DNA of 64,000 bases. Source: Myxococcales bacterium (GTDB lineage Bacteria; Myxococcota_A; Polyangia; Palsa-1104; JAEUJZ01). This document shows positions 44,589 to 54,451 of the stretch, piece by piece. Location of the stretch: the NCBI GenBank assembly GCA_016794465.1, contig JAEUKA010000064.1:16079-80078 (forward strand), in the 5' to 3' direction. Position 1 is the first letter of the stretch. Each line of letters opens with the position of its first letter. The position numbers and the translations under genes are program-made. Under the pieces are notes generated by a model that was not told the DNA's origin, did no database searches, and saw nothing but the letters and a program-made list of their open reading frames with translations.

Positions 44589-47500
44589 GGTTCTTTCGCG
44601 AGGTGGGTAGGGGGTGCATGTCGAGCCAGGTGGTGATCCGGGGCAGGATGTTGCTCGGGCGGCTGCCGTACGCTTCGTATTCCTTGGCGGCGGCTTGGGC
44701 CAGCTCGATGGCCTGCTTCTGCTGATCGGCGCCGCCGATGGCCCACAGCACCTGCGCCATCGCAAACTGGGTGCGGCCCAAGGCGGGGCGCTCGGCCCGG
44801 CGGGTATCCAGCGGCTGCGTCTCGCGGAAGCTGAGCGCACGCTCCAGATACGGTCGTGCCGCCGCCGCCTGGCCGAGCTGGAATAGCACCTCACCCGCGC
44901 TGGTCAGGCTGAAGGCCAGCATCTCTTCGCGCCGGTCACTGCGCAGCTTTTCGCGGGTGCGCATCGCCTCTTCGTGAAGCTTGAGCGCTGCATCGAGCTG
45001 TCCCTGCTGGGCCTTGACCTCACCCATGAAATAGAGCGCTTCGGTCAGCCGCTCGGCATCGACCCGCGCATCGGCGCCCCGGCGGATGTCGATCGCTCGC
45101 TGGGCATGTCGCTCGGCCTCATCGAGTCGGTTCATCACCATCAGCGTTCGCACCAGCTGGATGTGATAGTCGCTGGTGCGGATGCTGCCTGCGCCGAGCG
45201 ACTTTTCCTGAATCGACAGCGCCCGCTGAAAGTACGACAGCGACTCTTCGTAGCGAAGCTGGTCGCGCGCCACGATGCCCAGGCCACGCAGCGTCGAGAC
45301 AAGGTTGGGGTGCAGACTGCCCAGCTGCTGGGTTTCGATGCGCAGCGCTTGATTATAAAGCTCGATCGCCTGCGCCAGCCGGTCCGAGCGGCGGTAGACG
45401 TGACCGAGGACGTTGATGACCTCGGCAGCCTCCGGGCTCTCTTTGCCGAACAGCTTTTCGCGCAGGCCCAGGGCTTTTTGGCACTGCTCGACCGCGCGCT
45501 CGTACTGGTTTTCCTGTGAGGCGACCATGCAGTTGGCCAGATACAGCCGCGCGCGCAGCGGCTCGGGATCGCTTAGCTCTTCGAGCATGGCCTCGGCGAT
45601 CTGTGACCAGACCTCGGCCTTGCGAAACTGCTTGATGCGAAAGCCGGTGGTTTCGGTCAGGAGCAGCGCACTCTCGGCCATGACGCGCAGGTGCCGGGAG
45701 TCGATGGCCGCCATCACAGCACCGACCAGTGACTGCTCGGCTTGGGCGCCCAGGCCACCGCGCATCTGGATTTCGCCCAGCAGGTACTTGGCCTCGGCTG
45801 CAAGCGGCTTGTAGTGCGACTGCACCGAGTCCGCCGCCAGCTTTTCGGCCCGGACCAGCGCCTCGCTGTACTTGCCAAAGCGCTCGATCGCCCGCACCTC
45901 GGCCATCTCTTGGCGCAGCACGTCGACCCGCTTGCGTGTCATCGGGTTATCGGGCAGCGGGATCGGGGCGCTCAGGGCTTCGATGTTGGCGCAGCCCGAG
46001 ATGGGCGACAGCTCATGGGTGGCCGACGCCGCTTCTTGCAGCACCGTGCCATCGGCTTTCTGAAGGATCGCGACCAGTGCCGACAGCTCGGCCAAGCGAT
46101 CATCCAAGCAGCGCATCCGCAGGTCGAGGATGTGCTGGGTCTGGTTGCCCCGCAGCGTTGCCAGGCACGACTCGGTCCGCATCGCCGCCCAGTCCCCGGC
46201 ATAGCGGTCGAGGGTCTGCTCGACGCGCTGCCAGACATCCTGGGCATACGACTGCTTCGAGCCGAGAAGCGCTTGCTCCAGCTCGCGCTTGCGGTCACTG
46301 GACCAGACGGGCTTTAGCTTGGCCTCCGAGCCGCCGCACATACCGGCCTTGCGCTGCTCGCGCACTTGGTAGGCGACGTTGGCAAACAGGACGGTCGCGA
46401 GCACCGCAAACGTCACCAGCCAAGCCCGCGACAGGCGCCGCTGCTGGGGCTGCAGCGCGGTGATCAGCTCCTCCATGGATGGGAAGCGGTCGGTCGGCTT
46501 GACCTGCAGGCCACGCAGCAGCACCTGGCGCAGCCGCGTTGGAACTTTGGTATCCGGAGGCGCTGACGAAACCCGCCCACGCACGACGTTAAAGCCGAGC
46601 GTGTTGATGTCTTCGCCCACAAACGGCGCACAGCCATACAGCGCTTCGTAGAGCGCCACGCAGAAGCTAAACTGGTCGGTCCGCTGGTCGGTCGCCTGAC
46701 CCTCGTACTGCTCCGGCGCCATGTAGCGCGGAGTCCCCATCATTGCCCCGGTGTGGGTCAGCCGAATGTTGAGCGCCTGGTTCGAGGAAGAAGAAGTCAG
46801 CTCGCGCGGCAGCGTGGTGTCGTCGTCAGACTGGCCAATCGAGCGGGCCAGCCCAAAGTCCATGACGCGGACCTGGCCTTCTTTGCTGATGAGCACGTTG
46901 TCCGGCTTGAAGTCGCGATGGACCAGGCCAGCGGCGTGGGCAGCCTGCAAGCCACGACCCGCGAGGACAAATATGGCGAGGATTTCTTTTTGGGTCCGGG
47001 GTCGCTCTTCGAGCCAGCGGTTGAGCGTCCCGCCATCGACAAACTCCATCGCGATGAAGACTTGGTTGTCGATGGTGCCGACATCAAAGACGTTGATGAC
47101 GTTGGGATGCGACAGCCGCGCCATCGCTTGGGCTTCGCGCAGGAAGCGCACCCGACCGCTGCTGCCTCCGCCACCGGACTTGAGCAGCTTGATGGCCACC
47201 TTGCGATCCAGCTCGGGATCGTAGGCGGCATAGACCACGCCCATTCCGCCGGCACCCAGGCATGACAGCACCATGTAACGACCAATGGTGGCGCCGCGTG
47301 GCAGCTCTTCAATGGTGGGCTTGCTGCGGGTCATCTGCTTGCGTAGCAGCGCGGACTCATCGGCGAGCTGCTCGCTGGTCGCCATCAAGTCGGACTGAGG
47401 GCGACTGGGAACCGCATCTCCCTGAATCGAGAGGCCCGGCTCGCGCCACGTGGACCCACCAAAATCTGGATGATCGACGGAGGCTCTGCGGTTCGCGCCG

Positions 47501-47640
47501 GTATCAGCCGGTGGGCCTGCCGAATGGCCTGCCGGTGGATCGGACCGCCTGCCAGTGATGCCCATTGCGATCTCTTGTTCGCTGGGCTGGGAGTCGCCCC
47601 TTCCTGACCCTGGGGGAGCTTTGTTGTCGGACCTGCTCAT
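44578..47640 (-). CDS. Membrane-anchored Ser/Thr kinase with TPR tail
   Basis: 1020-residue protein. Residues 1-115 are disordered. The kinase domain (about 120-398) has LGAGGMG, K151 in VAIK, HRDFKPDN (241-248), DFG (261-263) and MGTPRYMAPEQ. One transmembrane helix lies at about 406-424. The C-terminal part (about 560-1000) is TPR-rich (AEVINVLGHVYRRSDRLAQAIELYNQAL, then ESLSYFQRALSI) and should lie outside the cytoplasm. The start could instead be Met26 at 47565, preceded by AAGAGA. It heads a three-gene unit with the methyltransferase and VOC genes and diverges from another large kinase. Confidence 0.92.
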   Translation of the reverse strand: MSRSDNKAPPGSGRGDSQPSEQEIAMGITGRRSDPPAGHSAGPPADTGANRRASVDHPDFGGSTWREPGLSIQGDAVPSRPQSDLMATSEQLADESALLRKQMTRSKPTIEELPRGATIGRYMVLSCLGAGGMGVVYAAYDPELDRKVAIKLLKSGGGGSSGRVRFLREAQAMARLSHPNVINVFDVGTIDNQVFIAMEFVDGGTLNRWLEERPRTQKEILAIFVLAGRGLQAAHAAGLVHRDFKPDNVLISKEGQVRVMDFGLARSIGQSDDDTTLPRELTSSSSNQALNIRLTHTGAMMGTPRYMAPEQYEGQATDQRTDQFSFCVALYEALYGCAPFVGEDINTLGFNVVRGRVSSAPPDTKVPTRLRQVLLRGLQVKPTDRFPSMEELITALQPQQRRLSRAWLVTFAVLATVLFANVAYQVREQRKAGMCGGSEAKLKPVWSSDRKRELEQALLGSKQSYAQDVWQRVEQTLDRYAGDWAAMRTESCLATLRGNQTQHILDLRMRCLDDRLAELSALVAILQKADGTVLQEAASATHELSPISGCANIEALSAPIPLPDNPMTRKRVDVLRQEMAEVRAIERFGKYSEALVRAEKLAADSVQSHYKPLAAEAKYLLGEIQMRGGLGAQAEQSLVGAVMAAIDSRHLRVMAESALLLTETTGFRIKQFRKAEVWSQIAEAMLEELSDPEPLRARLYLANCMVASQENQYERAVEQCQKALGLREKLFGKESPEAAEVINVLGHVYRRSDRLAQAIELYNQALRIETQQLGSLHPNLVSTLRGLGIVARDQLRYEESLSYFQRALSIQEKSLGAGSIRTSDYHIQLVRTLMVMNRLDEAERHAQRAIDIRRGADARVDAERLTEALYFMGEVKAQQGQLDAALKLHEEAMRTREKLRSDRREEMLAFSLTSAGEVLFQLGQAAAARPYLERALSFRETQPLDTRRAERPALGRTQFAMAQVLWAIGGADQQKQAIELAQAAAKEYEAYGSRPSNILPRITTWLDMHPLPTSRKNHAR

Positions 47641-47839
47641 AAAAGCCGGCCTATTTTATCACCCTGACGACTTGCCTGCGCGGGTTTGGGCTGTCTTCGA
47701 CCGGCTTTCGGTCCTGCGGAGGTCCGCATCGCGGAGAACGGATGCAGAAGAAAAGTAATGGAGAGAATAAATCGGTTAAATTCATGATGGTGGCTTATCT
47801 AAATCACAGCTCACTGCGGTCTAGGGGTGCGCTCCGGTC
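47641..47839. promoter_or_regulatory. Divergent region between two large kinase genes
   Basis: 199 bp with an A+T-rich centre (AATAAATCGGTTAAATTC at 47767-47784), which must promote both divergent kinase genes. A minus-strand TAAAAT (47653-47658) lies close to the first ATG of the leftward gene. No full promoter or operator was recognised. Confidence 0.4.
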
Positions 47840-50800
47840 GTGGAGCAAAAGGTGGGTGCGGTGATGGAGGCCCGAAGTTTTACCGTTGGAAGCAAGCTCT
47901 CCGACGGTCCGCTGGGCGCGCTGCATGAGGGCATTCATCCGCAGACCCAGGCCAAAGTACTGCTGCGGATCGTGCCGGCCGCGCTCAACAAAGACGGACG
48001 TGCCTTGTCGCGGATGAAGGCGCTCAAGCGGTCGATCAATCGGCTGCTGACCGGTCAGAGCCAAGGCGACCCGGGTGCGCGCCCAGACCCGGTGCTGCCG
48101 ACGCTGCTGGAGTATGGCAACCTGCCCGGCGGACTCGTCTATCTGGCGAGCGAGCGAGTGGTGGGTGAGCCACTTGTCGAGCAGCGGCGGCGATCGATGG
48201 GTCTGCCACTGCCCAACAAAGCGCTGCGGGTGGGTCGGCAGCTGGCGTCATGCCTGACGCTGGCCCACGCTGCATCGCTGTTTCATCTGCGGCTGTCTCC
48301 TTCTAAGGTGCTGACGGTTTCGGGCGGGGGCGAGGGCGAGCAGGTCAAGCTGCTCGACTTGGGACTGGGGCAGGCGCTGCTCGACTTGTTGCCGGGCGGG
48401 CTGACCAGCGATGTGCAAGGTACGGAAGAACGCGTCTATCTGGCGCCAGAGCAGCGTCAAGGCGAGCTGGGCAGTGCGGCGGCGGATGTGTTTGCGCTGG
48501 GGGTGATGCTGTATGAGCTGGCGGCGGGCAAGCTGCCCATCCAGGCCGCAGCCGAGGATGCTGGGTCCAGCCAGGTGACCAGCCTGCCGCAGCTGCTTCC
48601 TTCGTGGCAGCGACCGCTGTCAGTGCTGCTGGAGCGAATGCTCCTCACCGATCCGCAGGCGCGACCCACGATGGGCGAAGTGGCGGCTCAGCTTCAGCAT
48701 CTGACGATGCAGCAGCCGGCCTCGACGAGCAACCAGCCACCTTCCAGCAGTAGCGTGCCGCCGAAGCCAGAGCCGGTCGAAAAGCCGGCGGTCGCAAGGC
48801 CGGTCCCAGCCGCGACCACGGATGAGCTGTCGGACTCACCGACGATTGCCGCTGCGGTGCGGGCCGATTCGGTCAAGCCGCCGCCCAAGGCCGCTTCTGC
48901 GAAGTCGGATGGCAAGCCGGACAGTCTCTCGGATGGCGCCACGATTCCTGGTGCGCGGGCCGTGGGGGATGGCCTTGGCTACGCGCGAACGATCACTCCG
49001 GCGCAAGCAGGTCAACCCGTGGGCGGTGATCCGTCCGATACACCGGTTGCGGTCGAGATCTCGGCTGACTACACCGAGAACTCGGCGGCTGGCCCAGGCG
49101 GGCGTGGCGAGGGCGGGACAGCGGCGACCTCTGCGGAGCCCGGCGTAGGCGGACAGGTCGCACTTCGGTCCGGTCAGCTGGTCGGCAACTACCGAGTCAA
49201 CGCCAAGATTGGTCAGGGCGGGATGGGCGCGGTCTATGCAGCCGTCCACAAGCAGATTGGCCGGCGGGCCGCGATCAAGGTGCTGCACGGGCCACTGGCG
49301 GGGACTGCCGACTATGCGGCGCGGTTCTTAAATGAAGCGCGCGCGGTCAACATGCTGCGCCATCCGGGCCTGGTCGAGGTGTTCGACTTTGGCCAGCTGC
49401 CGGACGGAACGCTCTACATCATCATGGAGTATCTGGAAGGCGAGTCGCTGCGCGGGCTGCTGCGGCGCGAAGGCAAGCTTCCAGAAGACGAGGCCAAGGA
49501 TCTCGCCCTACAGATGGGTCAGGCACTGCTCGCCGCCCACAGCAAGGGCATTGTACACCGTGACCTGAAACCCGAAAACGTCATGCTCGTCCCGGACCCG
49601 GTGAAGCCCGAGGACAAGCGGATCAAGGTGCTCGACTTCGGGATTGCCAAGGTGGCGACCTCGACCTCGCTGGCGCCGAATCCAGAGTCGCCCGACTTCG
49701 AGACGCAGGTCGGGACGACGATGGGAACGCCGAAGTACATGGCGCCCGAGCAGTACGGCGGTGCGGCCAAGGTCGATGGCAAGGCCGATGTGTTCGCGCT
49801 CGGGGTGATGCTCTACGAGCTGCTCGCTGGGATTCCGCCGTTCCCTAAGACCTCGCTGATGGCGTTTGCCAAGCCGCCGCGTCCCCTGCGTGAGGTTGCG
49901 CCGACGGTTTCGCAGAAGCTGGCCGACTACATCCACTTGATGCTGTCGCCCAAGCCCGAGCAGCGACCGACGATGGCCGAGGTAGTCCGCGAGCTGGCGC
50001 CGCCCCCGATGGCAACGGCTCAGGTCGCGGTGGTCCATCCGCCCAAGCGCAGCGCGGTGGGCTTGGTGCTGCTGGGACTGTTGCTGATGGGCGCGGTGGC
50101 GGCGTCGGTGGTGATCTATGAAGATCGGTTTCGGCCTCGGACTGCCCCGGATCTGGTGATTGAAGCCAATGATCTGGCGCTGGAGGTCAATGCGGCGCGG
50201 GCGCGGGCGCTGTCGGTCCTGTATGTGGGTCTGCGCTCGACCGAGCCGGGTCTACGGGCCCAGGCAGTTCGTGCGCTGGGTCAGAGCCGCGATGCCGCCC
50301 AGTGGACCAGCATTGTGTCGCTCCTGAAGGACCCCGATCCGCTGGTGCAGGTTGAAGCGGTCAGTGCATTGGGAACGCTCGGGGCGCTGGATGCTCAGCC
50401 GGTGCTGCTGCAGCTGCTGGACGCAAGTCCTCCGCTTGGTCTGCGGGTGGCGGTGGCGGGCGCACTGGCGAAGCTACAGAGTCAGCGAGGGCGTGCCGTG
50501 CTGCGCGAGCTGATGCAGAGCAGCGATGAGCGGATTCGACTGCGCGCGGCCCTGCTGCTGGTCGAGAGCGGTGGCGACGCGGTGGCGGCCAAGCCGGTGC
50601 TGCGGGATGCCGTGGAAAAGCCAGGACTGCCTGAAGATGTGCAGCTGCGGGTGCTGTCGCGCCTGGCGCAGACTGGCGATGCCCAGGCGGTGACGCGGCT
50701 GCGCGAGGCGCTGGGTGGCGATGAGTTTAGTCTGCGACGGGTATCGGCAGCAGCGGGTCTGGCGCGGATTGGCGACCCCAGTGGCAAGGAGCTGCTGCGG

Positions 50801-52762
50801 CAGGCGGCCCAGCGGGAAGGCTCGACGCAGCTGCTGGCGGCGCTGATCTTGGCGACGGTGGGGGACTCGCTGGGCTTTGCGCGGATGGTGCAGGTGGCGA
50901 CCTCGCCGTCGTATCCCGAGGCGTCGCGGCTGGTGGCGGCCGATGGGCTGGCGGCGTGCGGGCGGCGGCAAGGTGCGCAGCTGTTACTGAAAGTGCTCGA
51001 TGAGCCGAAGGCCTCACAGCAGCTGCGGCAGGCAGCGGCGGGCGCGATTGTCCAGATTGCCGGTGGCGATCCCGACCAGATTGCCAAGCAGAGCCTGGGC
51101 TGGGCGCAGGCCGCGCTTGGTCACGACGACTGGCTGGTGCGCGAGTCAGCGATGGTCGTGCTGGGTGACATTGAGAGTCCCGATGCGGTGCCGCTGCTCA
51201 GCAAGGCGCTGACTGATCCGCAACAAGCGGTGCGCAAAGGTGCGGCGGCGGCGCTCGGACGCAAGCGGGTCCGGTCGGCACTGCTGGCGCTGCGGACGGC
51301 ACTGGGGGATGCCGAGCCCGAGGTCCGACGTGCCGGCATGCTGAGCGTGTCACGGGTTGCGGCCCACCTGCAGCGGCGGGGGGCGCCGGCGCATGATGAC
51401 GAGCTGGTGCTGCGGCTGCGACAGCTTGTGGACACCGGGAATACCGAAGATCAGCTGACTGCAGCGGGCACGTTGCTGCAGCTTGGGGAGCAGTCGCATC
51501 GCGATCGCCTGCGCGAGGGTCTACAAGCGCCCGATCCGCTGATTCGCAAGCTGGTGGTCGAGATGCTGCCGCCGGGCGATGACCTGCTCAAAAATGCGCT
51601 GGTCGATCCAGCCGTGACGGTTCGCTTTGCGGCGGCGCGGCGCCTGGTGGCGTTCAAGGTTCCCGAGTCCCTGCCGGTGCTGCATGAGGTCTTGGCGGGC
51701 GGCGGGGTTGATAGCTTGATTGCCTACGCACTGCTGAAGAAAGCGGGCGAGAAGGTTTCGCCCCCGGCTTCGTTTGGAGAGCTGCTGGGCCGTGGCGATG
51801 TCCCGACCAGCTTGGCGGTCCTCGACATCATTGCGGACCTGCCGCTGCCGGAAGCGCTGCCGCTGCTTCAGAAGGCGCGGCTGGACTCCTCGGCGGAGGT
51901 GCGGCGGCGGGTTGGTGAGGTCAGCTATGACTTCTATAAGGCAAGTCCCAGTGAGCCGCTGCTGATGCTGATGCTCGGACTTTTGGGGGACCCCGATATG
52001 GCGGTGCGGACCCGGGTGTCGGCGCTGCTCTCACAGAGTCGGGAAGTAGCGGAAGAGCCGGTATCCGACATGGCCAGCCCGGCGACAGATCTCGCGTCCC
52101 CGAGCGATGCCGGAGCCCAGGTCCAGCAGGGTCTTTTGCGCATCGAGGGCGAAGAGAAGATTCGCTTTCAAGTGGATGATCAGCTGTCGCAGAGCTTGGG
52201 AACGGCTCCGACCACCCTGACGCTCCCTACCGGCAAGCACAAGCTGCGCTACGCGGGCGGTCAGGTCGAGATCGAGATTGCAGCGAGCACTACTGCGTCG
52301 TTCAAGATCCCGACGATGCTGGGTGATCAGCTGGTCCTGGATGCGGCGGAGGCGGTCAGTCGGCACGAGACGGCGGCGGCGCAGAAGCTGATTGATCGAG
52401 CGCGGGCGCTGCAGAGTCGGGGCCGGCTCAGTCGGCCAGGGTTTGCCGAGCTGACCTATCAGCAGGCCCGGATTTACGAAGAAACCGGTAGCTATCTGGA
52501 AGCGATGACGGAGTACGAAGCGCTCGGGAAGCTGCCGGAGCGGAAGCCCGAGCACACCGCCTCGGCGCTGGGTGCGCCCGCGAAGCTGCAGCCGTACCTG
52601 GGTCGGCTCATCATCAGCAAAGAAGTAGACGGGCAGTGCACCACGGTGACCCAGTGGGTTCGGCCAGGCGAGCACGTGATCGATCAGGATCGACCGGTGC
52701 GAGTTCGCGCGGGCGGGCAGGTGCGGGTCCAGCTGTGTACCAGCGGGCGGCCCGAGCCGTAG
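47840..52762 (+). CDS. Pseudokinase-kinase-HEAT repeat membrane protein
   Basis: 1640-residue protein, GTG start; ATG 47864 behind AAGGTGGG is an alternative. Residues 15-290 have a kinase-like frame (VYLAPEQRQGELGSAAADVFALGVMLYEL) but lack the catalytic Asp (LRLSPSKV where HRDxKxxN should be), carry Arg for the VAIK lysine and have DLG for DFG: a pseudokinase. After a disordered linker (290-440) comes a complete kinase (about 450-715): GQGGMG, K480, HRDLKPEN (573-580), DFG (599-601). A transmembrane helix follows at about 735-757, then HEAT/PBS-lyase-type repeats (about 785-1420), a PEGA-like beta segment (about 1440-1500) and helical repeats. The repeats should lie outside the membrane as a sensor or scaffold. 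Confidence 0.9.
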   Translation: MEQKVGAVMEARSFTVGSKLSDGPLGALHEGIHPQTQAKVLLRIVPAALNKDGRALSRMKALKRSINRLLTGQSQGDPGARPDPVLPTLLEYGNLPGGLVYLASERVVGEPLVEQRRRSMGLPLPNKALRVGRQLASCLTLAHAASLFHLRLSPSKVLTVSGGGEGEQVKLLDLGLGQALLDLLPGGLTSDVQGTEERVYLAPEQRQGELGSAAADVFALGVMLYELAAGKLPIQAAAEDAGSSQVTSLPQLLPSWQRPLSVLLERMLLTDPQARPTMGEVAAQLQHLTMQQPASTSNQPPSSSSVPPKPEPVEKPAVARPVPAATTDELSDSPTIAAAVRADSVKPPPKAASAKSDGKPDSLSDGATIPGARAVGDGLGYARTITPAQAGQPVGGDPSDTPVAVEISADYTENSAAGPGGRGEGGTAATSAEPGVGGQVALRSGQLVGNYRVNAKIGQGGMGAVYAAVHKQIGRRAAIKVLHGPLAGTADYAARFLNEARAVNMLRHPGLVEVFDFGQLPDGTLYIIMEYLEGESLRGLLRREGKLPEDEAKDLALQMGQALLAAHSKGIVHRDLKPENVMLVPDPVKPEDKRIKVLDFGIAKVATSTSLAPNPESPDFETQVGTTMGTPKYMAPEQYGGAAKVDGKADVFALGVMLYELLAGIPPFPKTSLMAFAKPPRPLREVAPTVSQKLADYIHLMLSPKPEQRPTMAEVVRELAPPPMATAQVAVVHPPKRSAVGLVLLGLLLMGAVAASVVIYEDRFRPRTAPDLVIEANDLALEVNAARARALSVLYVGLRSTEPGLRAQAVRALGQSRDAAQWTSIVSLLKDPDPLVQVEAVSALGTLGALDAQPVLLQLLDASPPLGLRVAVAGALAKLQSQRGRAVLRELMQSSDERIRLRAALLLVESGGDAVAAKPVLRDAVEKPGLPEDVQLRVLSRLAQTGDAQAVTRLREALGGDEFSLRRVSAAAGLARIGDPSGKELLRQAAQREGSTQLLAALILATVGDSLGFARMVQVATSPSYPEASRLVAADGLAACGRRQGAQLLLKVLDEPKASQQLRQAAAGAIVQIAGGDPDQIAKQSLGWAQAALGHDDWLVRESAMVVLGDIESPDAVPLLSKALTDPQQAVRKGAAAALGRKRVRSALLALRTALGDAEPEVRRAGMLSVSRVAAHLQRRGAPAHDDELVLRLRQLVDTGNTEDQLTAAGTLLQLGEQSHRDRLREGLQAPDPLIRKLVVEMLPPGDDLLKNALVDPAVTVRFAAARRLVAFKVPESLPVLHEVLAGGGVDSLIAYALLKKAGEKVSPPASFGELLGRGDVPTSLAVLDIIADLPLPEALPLLQKARLDSSAEVRRRVGEVSYDFYKASPSEPLLMLMLGLLGDPDMAVRTRVSALLSQSREVAEEPVSDMASPATDLASPSDAGAQVQQGLLRIEGEEKIRFQVDDQLSQSLGTAPTTLTLPTGKHKLRYAGGQVEIEIAASTTASFKIPTMLGDQLVLDAAEAVSRHETAAAQKLIDRARALQSRGRLSRPGFAELTYQQARIYEETGSYLEAMTEYEALGKLPERKPEHTASALGAPAKLQPYLGRLIISKEVDGQCTTVTQWVRPGEHVIDQDRPVRVRAGGQVRVQLCTSGRPEP

Positions 52763-52832
52763 CCGCAGTGCGGGCAGAGACGAACCCTAGCGTGAGGTCC
52801 GAGACAAGACCCGAAATGAAGGACAGACGGAC

Positions 52833-54413
52833 ATGTGGCGGCTAGTTGCCTATTTCGCGGTGCTGTGTTTGTCCCAGAGCGTCTGGGCAGATGTTCCCAT
52901 GCCGCGTGGACTGTTTGGGGATCGCAGGTTCATGTCGCTGGTCGAACAGGGCCGCAGTGCCCTGGAACGAAATGAGCCGGCGAAGGCGATTGTGGTGCTC
53001 GAGGATGCCTATCGCTACATGCCACGGCCTGGCCTGCTGTATCTGCTCGGGCGGGCGGCCCTGCAAGAGAACCGGCCACGGGCGGCAGTGGACTTGTACC
53101 GTCGCTATCAAGAGATGATGGGCGATGATGCCGAGCCCGAGCTGAAGACCGAGCTGAGCCAGATCCTCCAGAATCCGCTTGAGGTTGGGGCCGAGCTGAC
53201 GGTGGTTGGGGTCAACGGCGGTCTGGTGTCGGTCGATGGCTATCTGGTGGGCGCGCTGCCGCTGGCGACGCCGGTGCAGCTTGCGGCCGGCAAGCATCAG
53301 GTGGTGCTGGTCAAAGATGGGCGCAAAGTCGAGTCGCAGCTGACCCTGCTGCCACGTCGTGCGGCCGAGGTGCGCTTTACCCTCAAGCCGCCGCTGGCCG
53401 TGACCACGCTGACGCCCGGTGTGCTGCTGTTTGTCGAGCCCGTGAACCTGGAGCCCGGCTTTATGACCAACCTGCGTAAGCACATCAGTGAGGCGGTGAC
53501 TCATCAGAAGGCGGTGCTGGTGTCGCCCGAGCTGCAGGCCGATGTGATGGCTCGGCACCGCGACCTGTTTGGCTGCCTGGGCCAGGCATCGTGTCAGGAG
53601 CAGCTCGCCAGGCAGTCCGAAGCGCAGTACGTGCTGAGGCTGTCGTTCGAGCTTGGGCCGGCGGCGCTGAGTGTTCCCGAGCTGCAAGCCAAAGGCGCGC
53701 GCAAGCCCGTGACCGCCTATCGCTACTCGGTGACTGTGCTGGATGTCGAGGTTGGGGCGATTGCCTCGAGTGCGACCGACAGCTGTGTCGAAAGTCAGTG
53801 TGCCAAGCTGATGCCTCGGATTGTCGAGATGGTGCAGGAGCTGCTCAAGACGGCGGCCAACAAGCCGCGCGGGACGCTGATCCTCTCGTCCGAGCCGCCC
53901 GATGCCGGGGTGACGCTGGGTGGGCGGAGCATCGGCAAGACCCCGCTGCGCCGCGATGCCTTCATCGGACAGTACGATGTAGTCGTCGACAAGCCCGGCT
54001 ACGTTCCATCGGTGACCTCGGTCGTGATCGAAGACAACAAGGAACAGCCGGTCGCGGTGACGCTTTCGCCAGTGCCGGTGGCGCCGCCTTCGCGGACGCG
54101 CTCGATCCTTAAGTGGACGACGCTTGGGGTGGGAGTGCTGGCAACGGCAGCAGGCGCGACGCTCCTGGGACTAAACGGTCGGCCTACCGCGTGTGCCAGT
54201 GACCCGACGATGAACTGTCCCTTTGATGGTCGTGCGGGTGGAGCGGTGCTGCTGACGGTGGGGACGCTGGCAATCGGTGGCTCGCTGGCGCTGTTCATCC
54301 TGGATGGCAAGCAAAGCCAAGGCGCGACGACCAGCACGGCTTCCGTGACTGCCGTTCCTTCCGCTCTGGCCCCGACCCCGACCCCGGCTGTGACGCTGAG
54401 CCTCGATTTCTAG
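52833..54413 (+). CDS. Exported PEGA-domain protein
   Basis: 526-residue protein with signal peptide MWRLVAYFAVLCLSQSVWA (cleaved after about 19) and AAGGA nine bases before the ATG. Residues 30-100 are TPR-like (KAIVVLEDAYRYMPRPGLLYLLGRAAL). A first PEGA-like domain covers about 120-190 (VSVDGYLVGALPL) and a second about 345-415 (GTLILSSEPPDAGVTLGGRSIGKTPLR split over its strands). A 160-residue middle part is unassigned. Two C-terminal hydrophobic segments (about 425-445 and 465-490) suggest membrane anchoring. It starts 70 bp after the HEAT-kinase gene and may work with it at the envelope; DUF-level function only. Confidence 0.85.
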   Translation: MWRLVAYFAVLCLSQSVWADVPMPRGLFGDRRFMSLVEQGRSALERNEPAKAIVVLEDAYRYMPRPGLLYLLGRAALQENRPRAAVDLYRRYQEMMGDDAEPELKTELSQILQNPLEVGAELTVVGVNGGLVSVDGYLVGALPLATPVQLAAGKHQVVLVKDGRKVESQLTLLPRRAAEVRFTLKPPLAVTTLTPGVLLFVEPVNLEPGFMTNLRKHISEAVTHQKAVLVSPELQADVMARHRDLFGCLGQASCQEQLARQSEAQYVLRLSFELGPAALSVPELQAKGARKPVTAYRYSVTVLDVEVGAIASSATDSCVESQCAKLMPRIVEMVQELLKTAANKPRGTLILSSEPPDAGVTLGGRSIGKTPLRRDAFIGQYDVVVDKPGYVPSVTSVVIEDNKEQPVAVTLSPVPVAPPSRTRSILKWTTLGVGVLATAAGATLLGLNGRPTACASDPTMNCPFDGRAGGAVLLTVGTLAIGGSLALFILDGKQSQGATTSTASVTAVPSALAPTPTPAVTLSLDF

Positions 54414-54451
54414 CTTCCCTAGGCGCGGCCCTGCATGCTCTGCTGTGCGAC

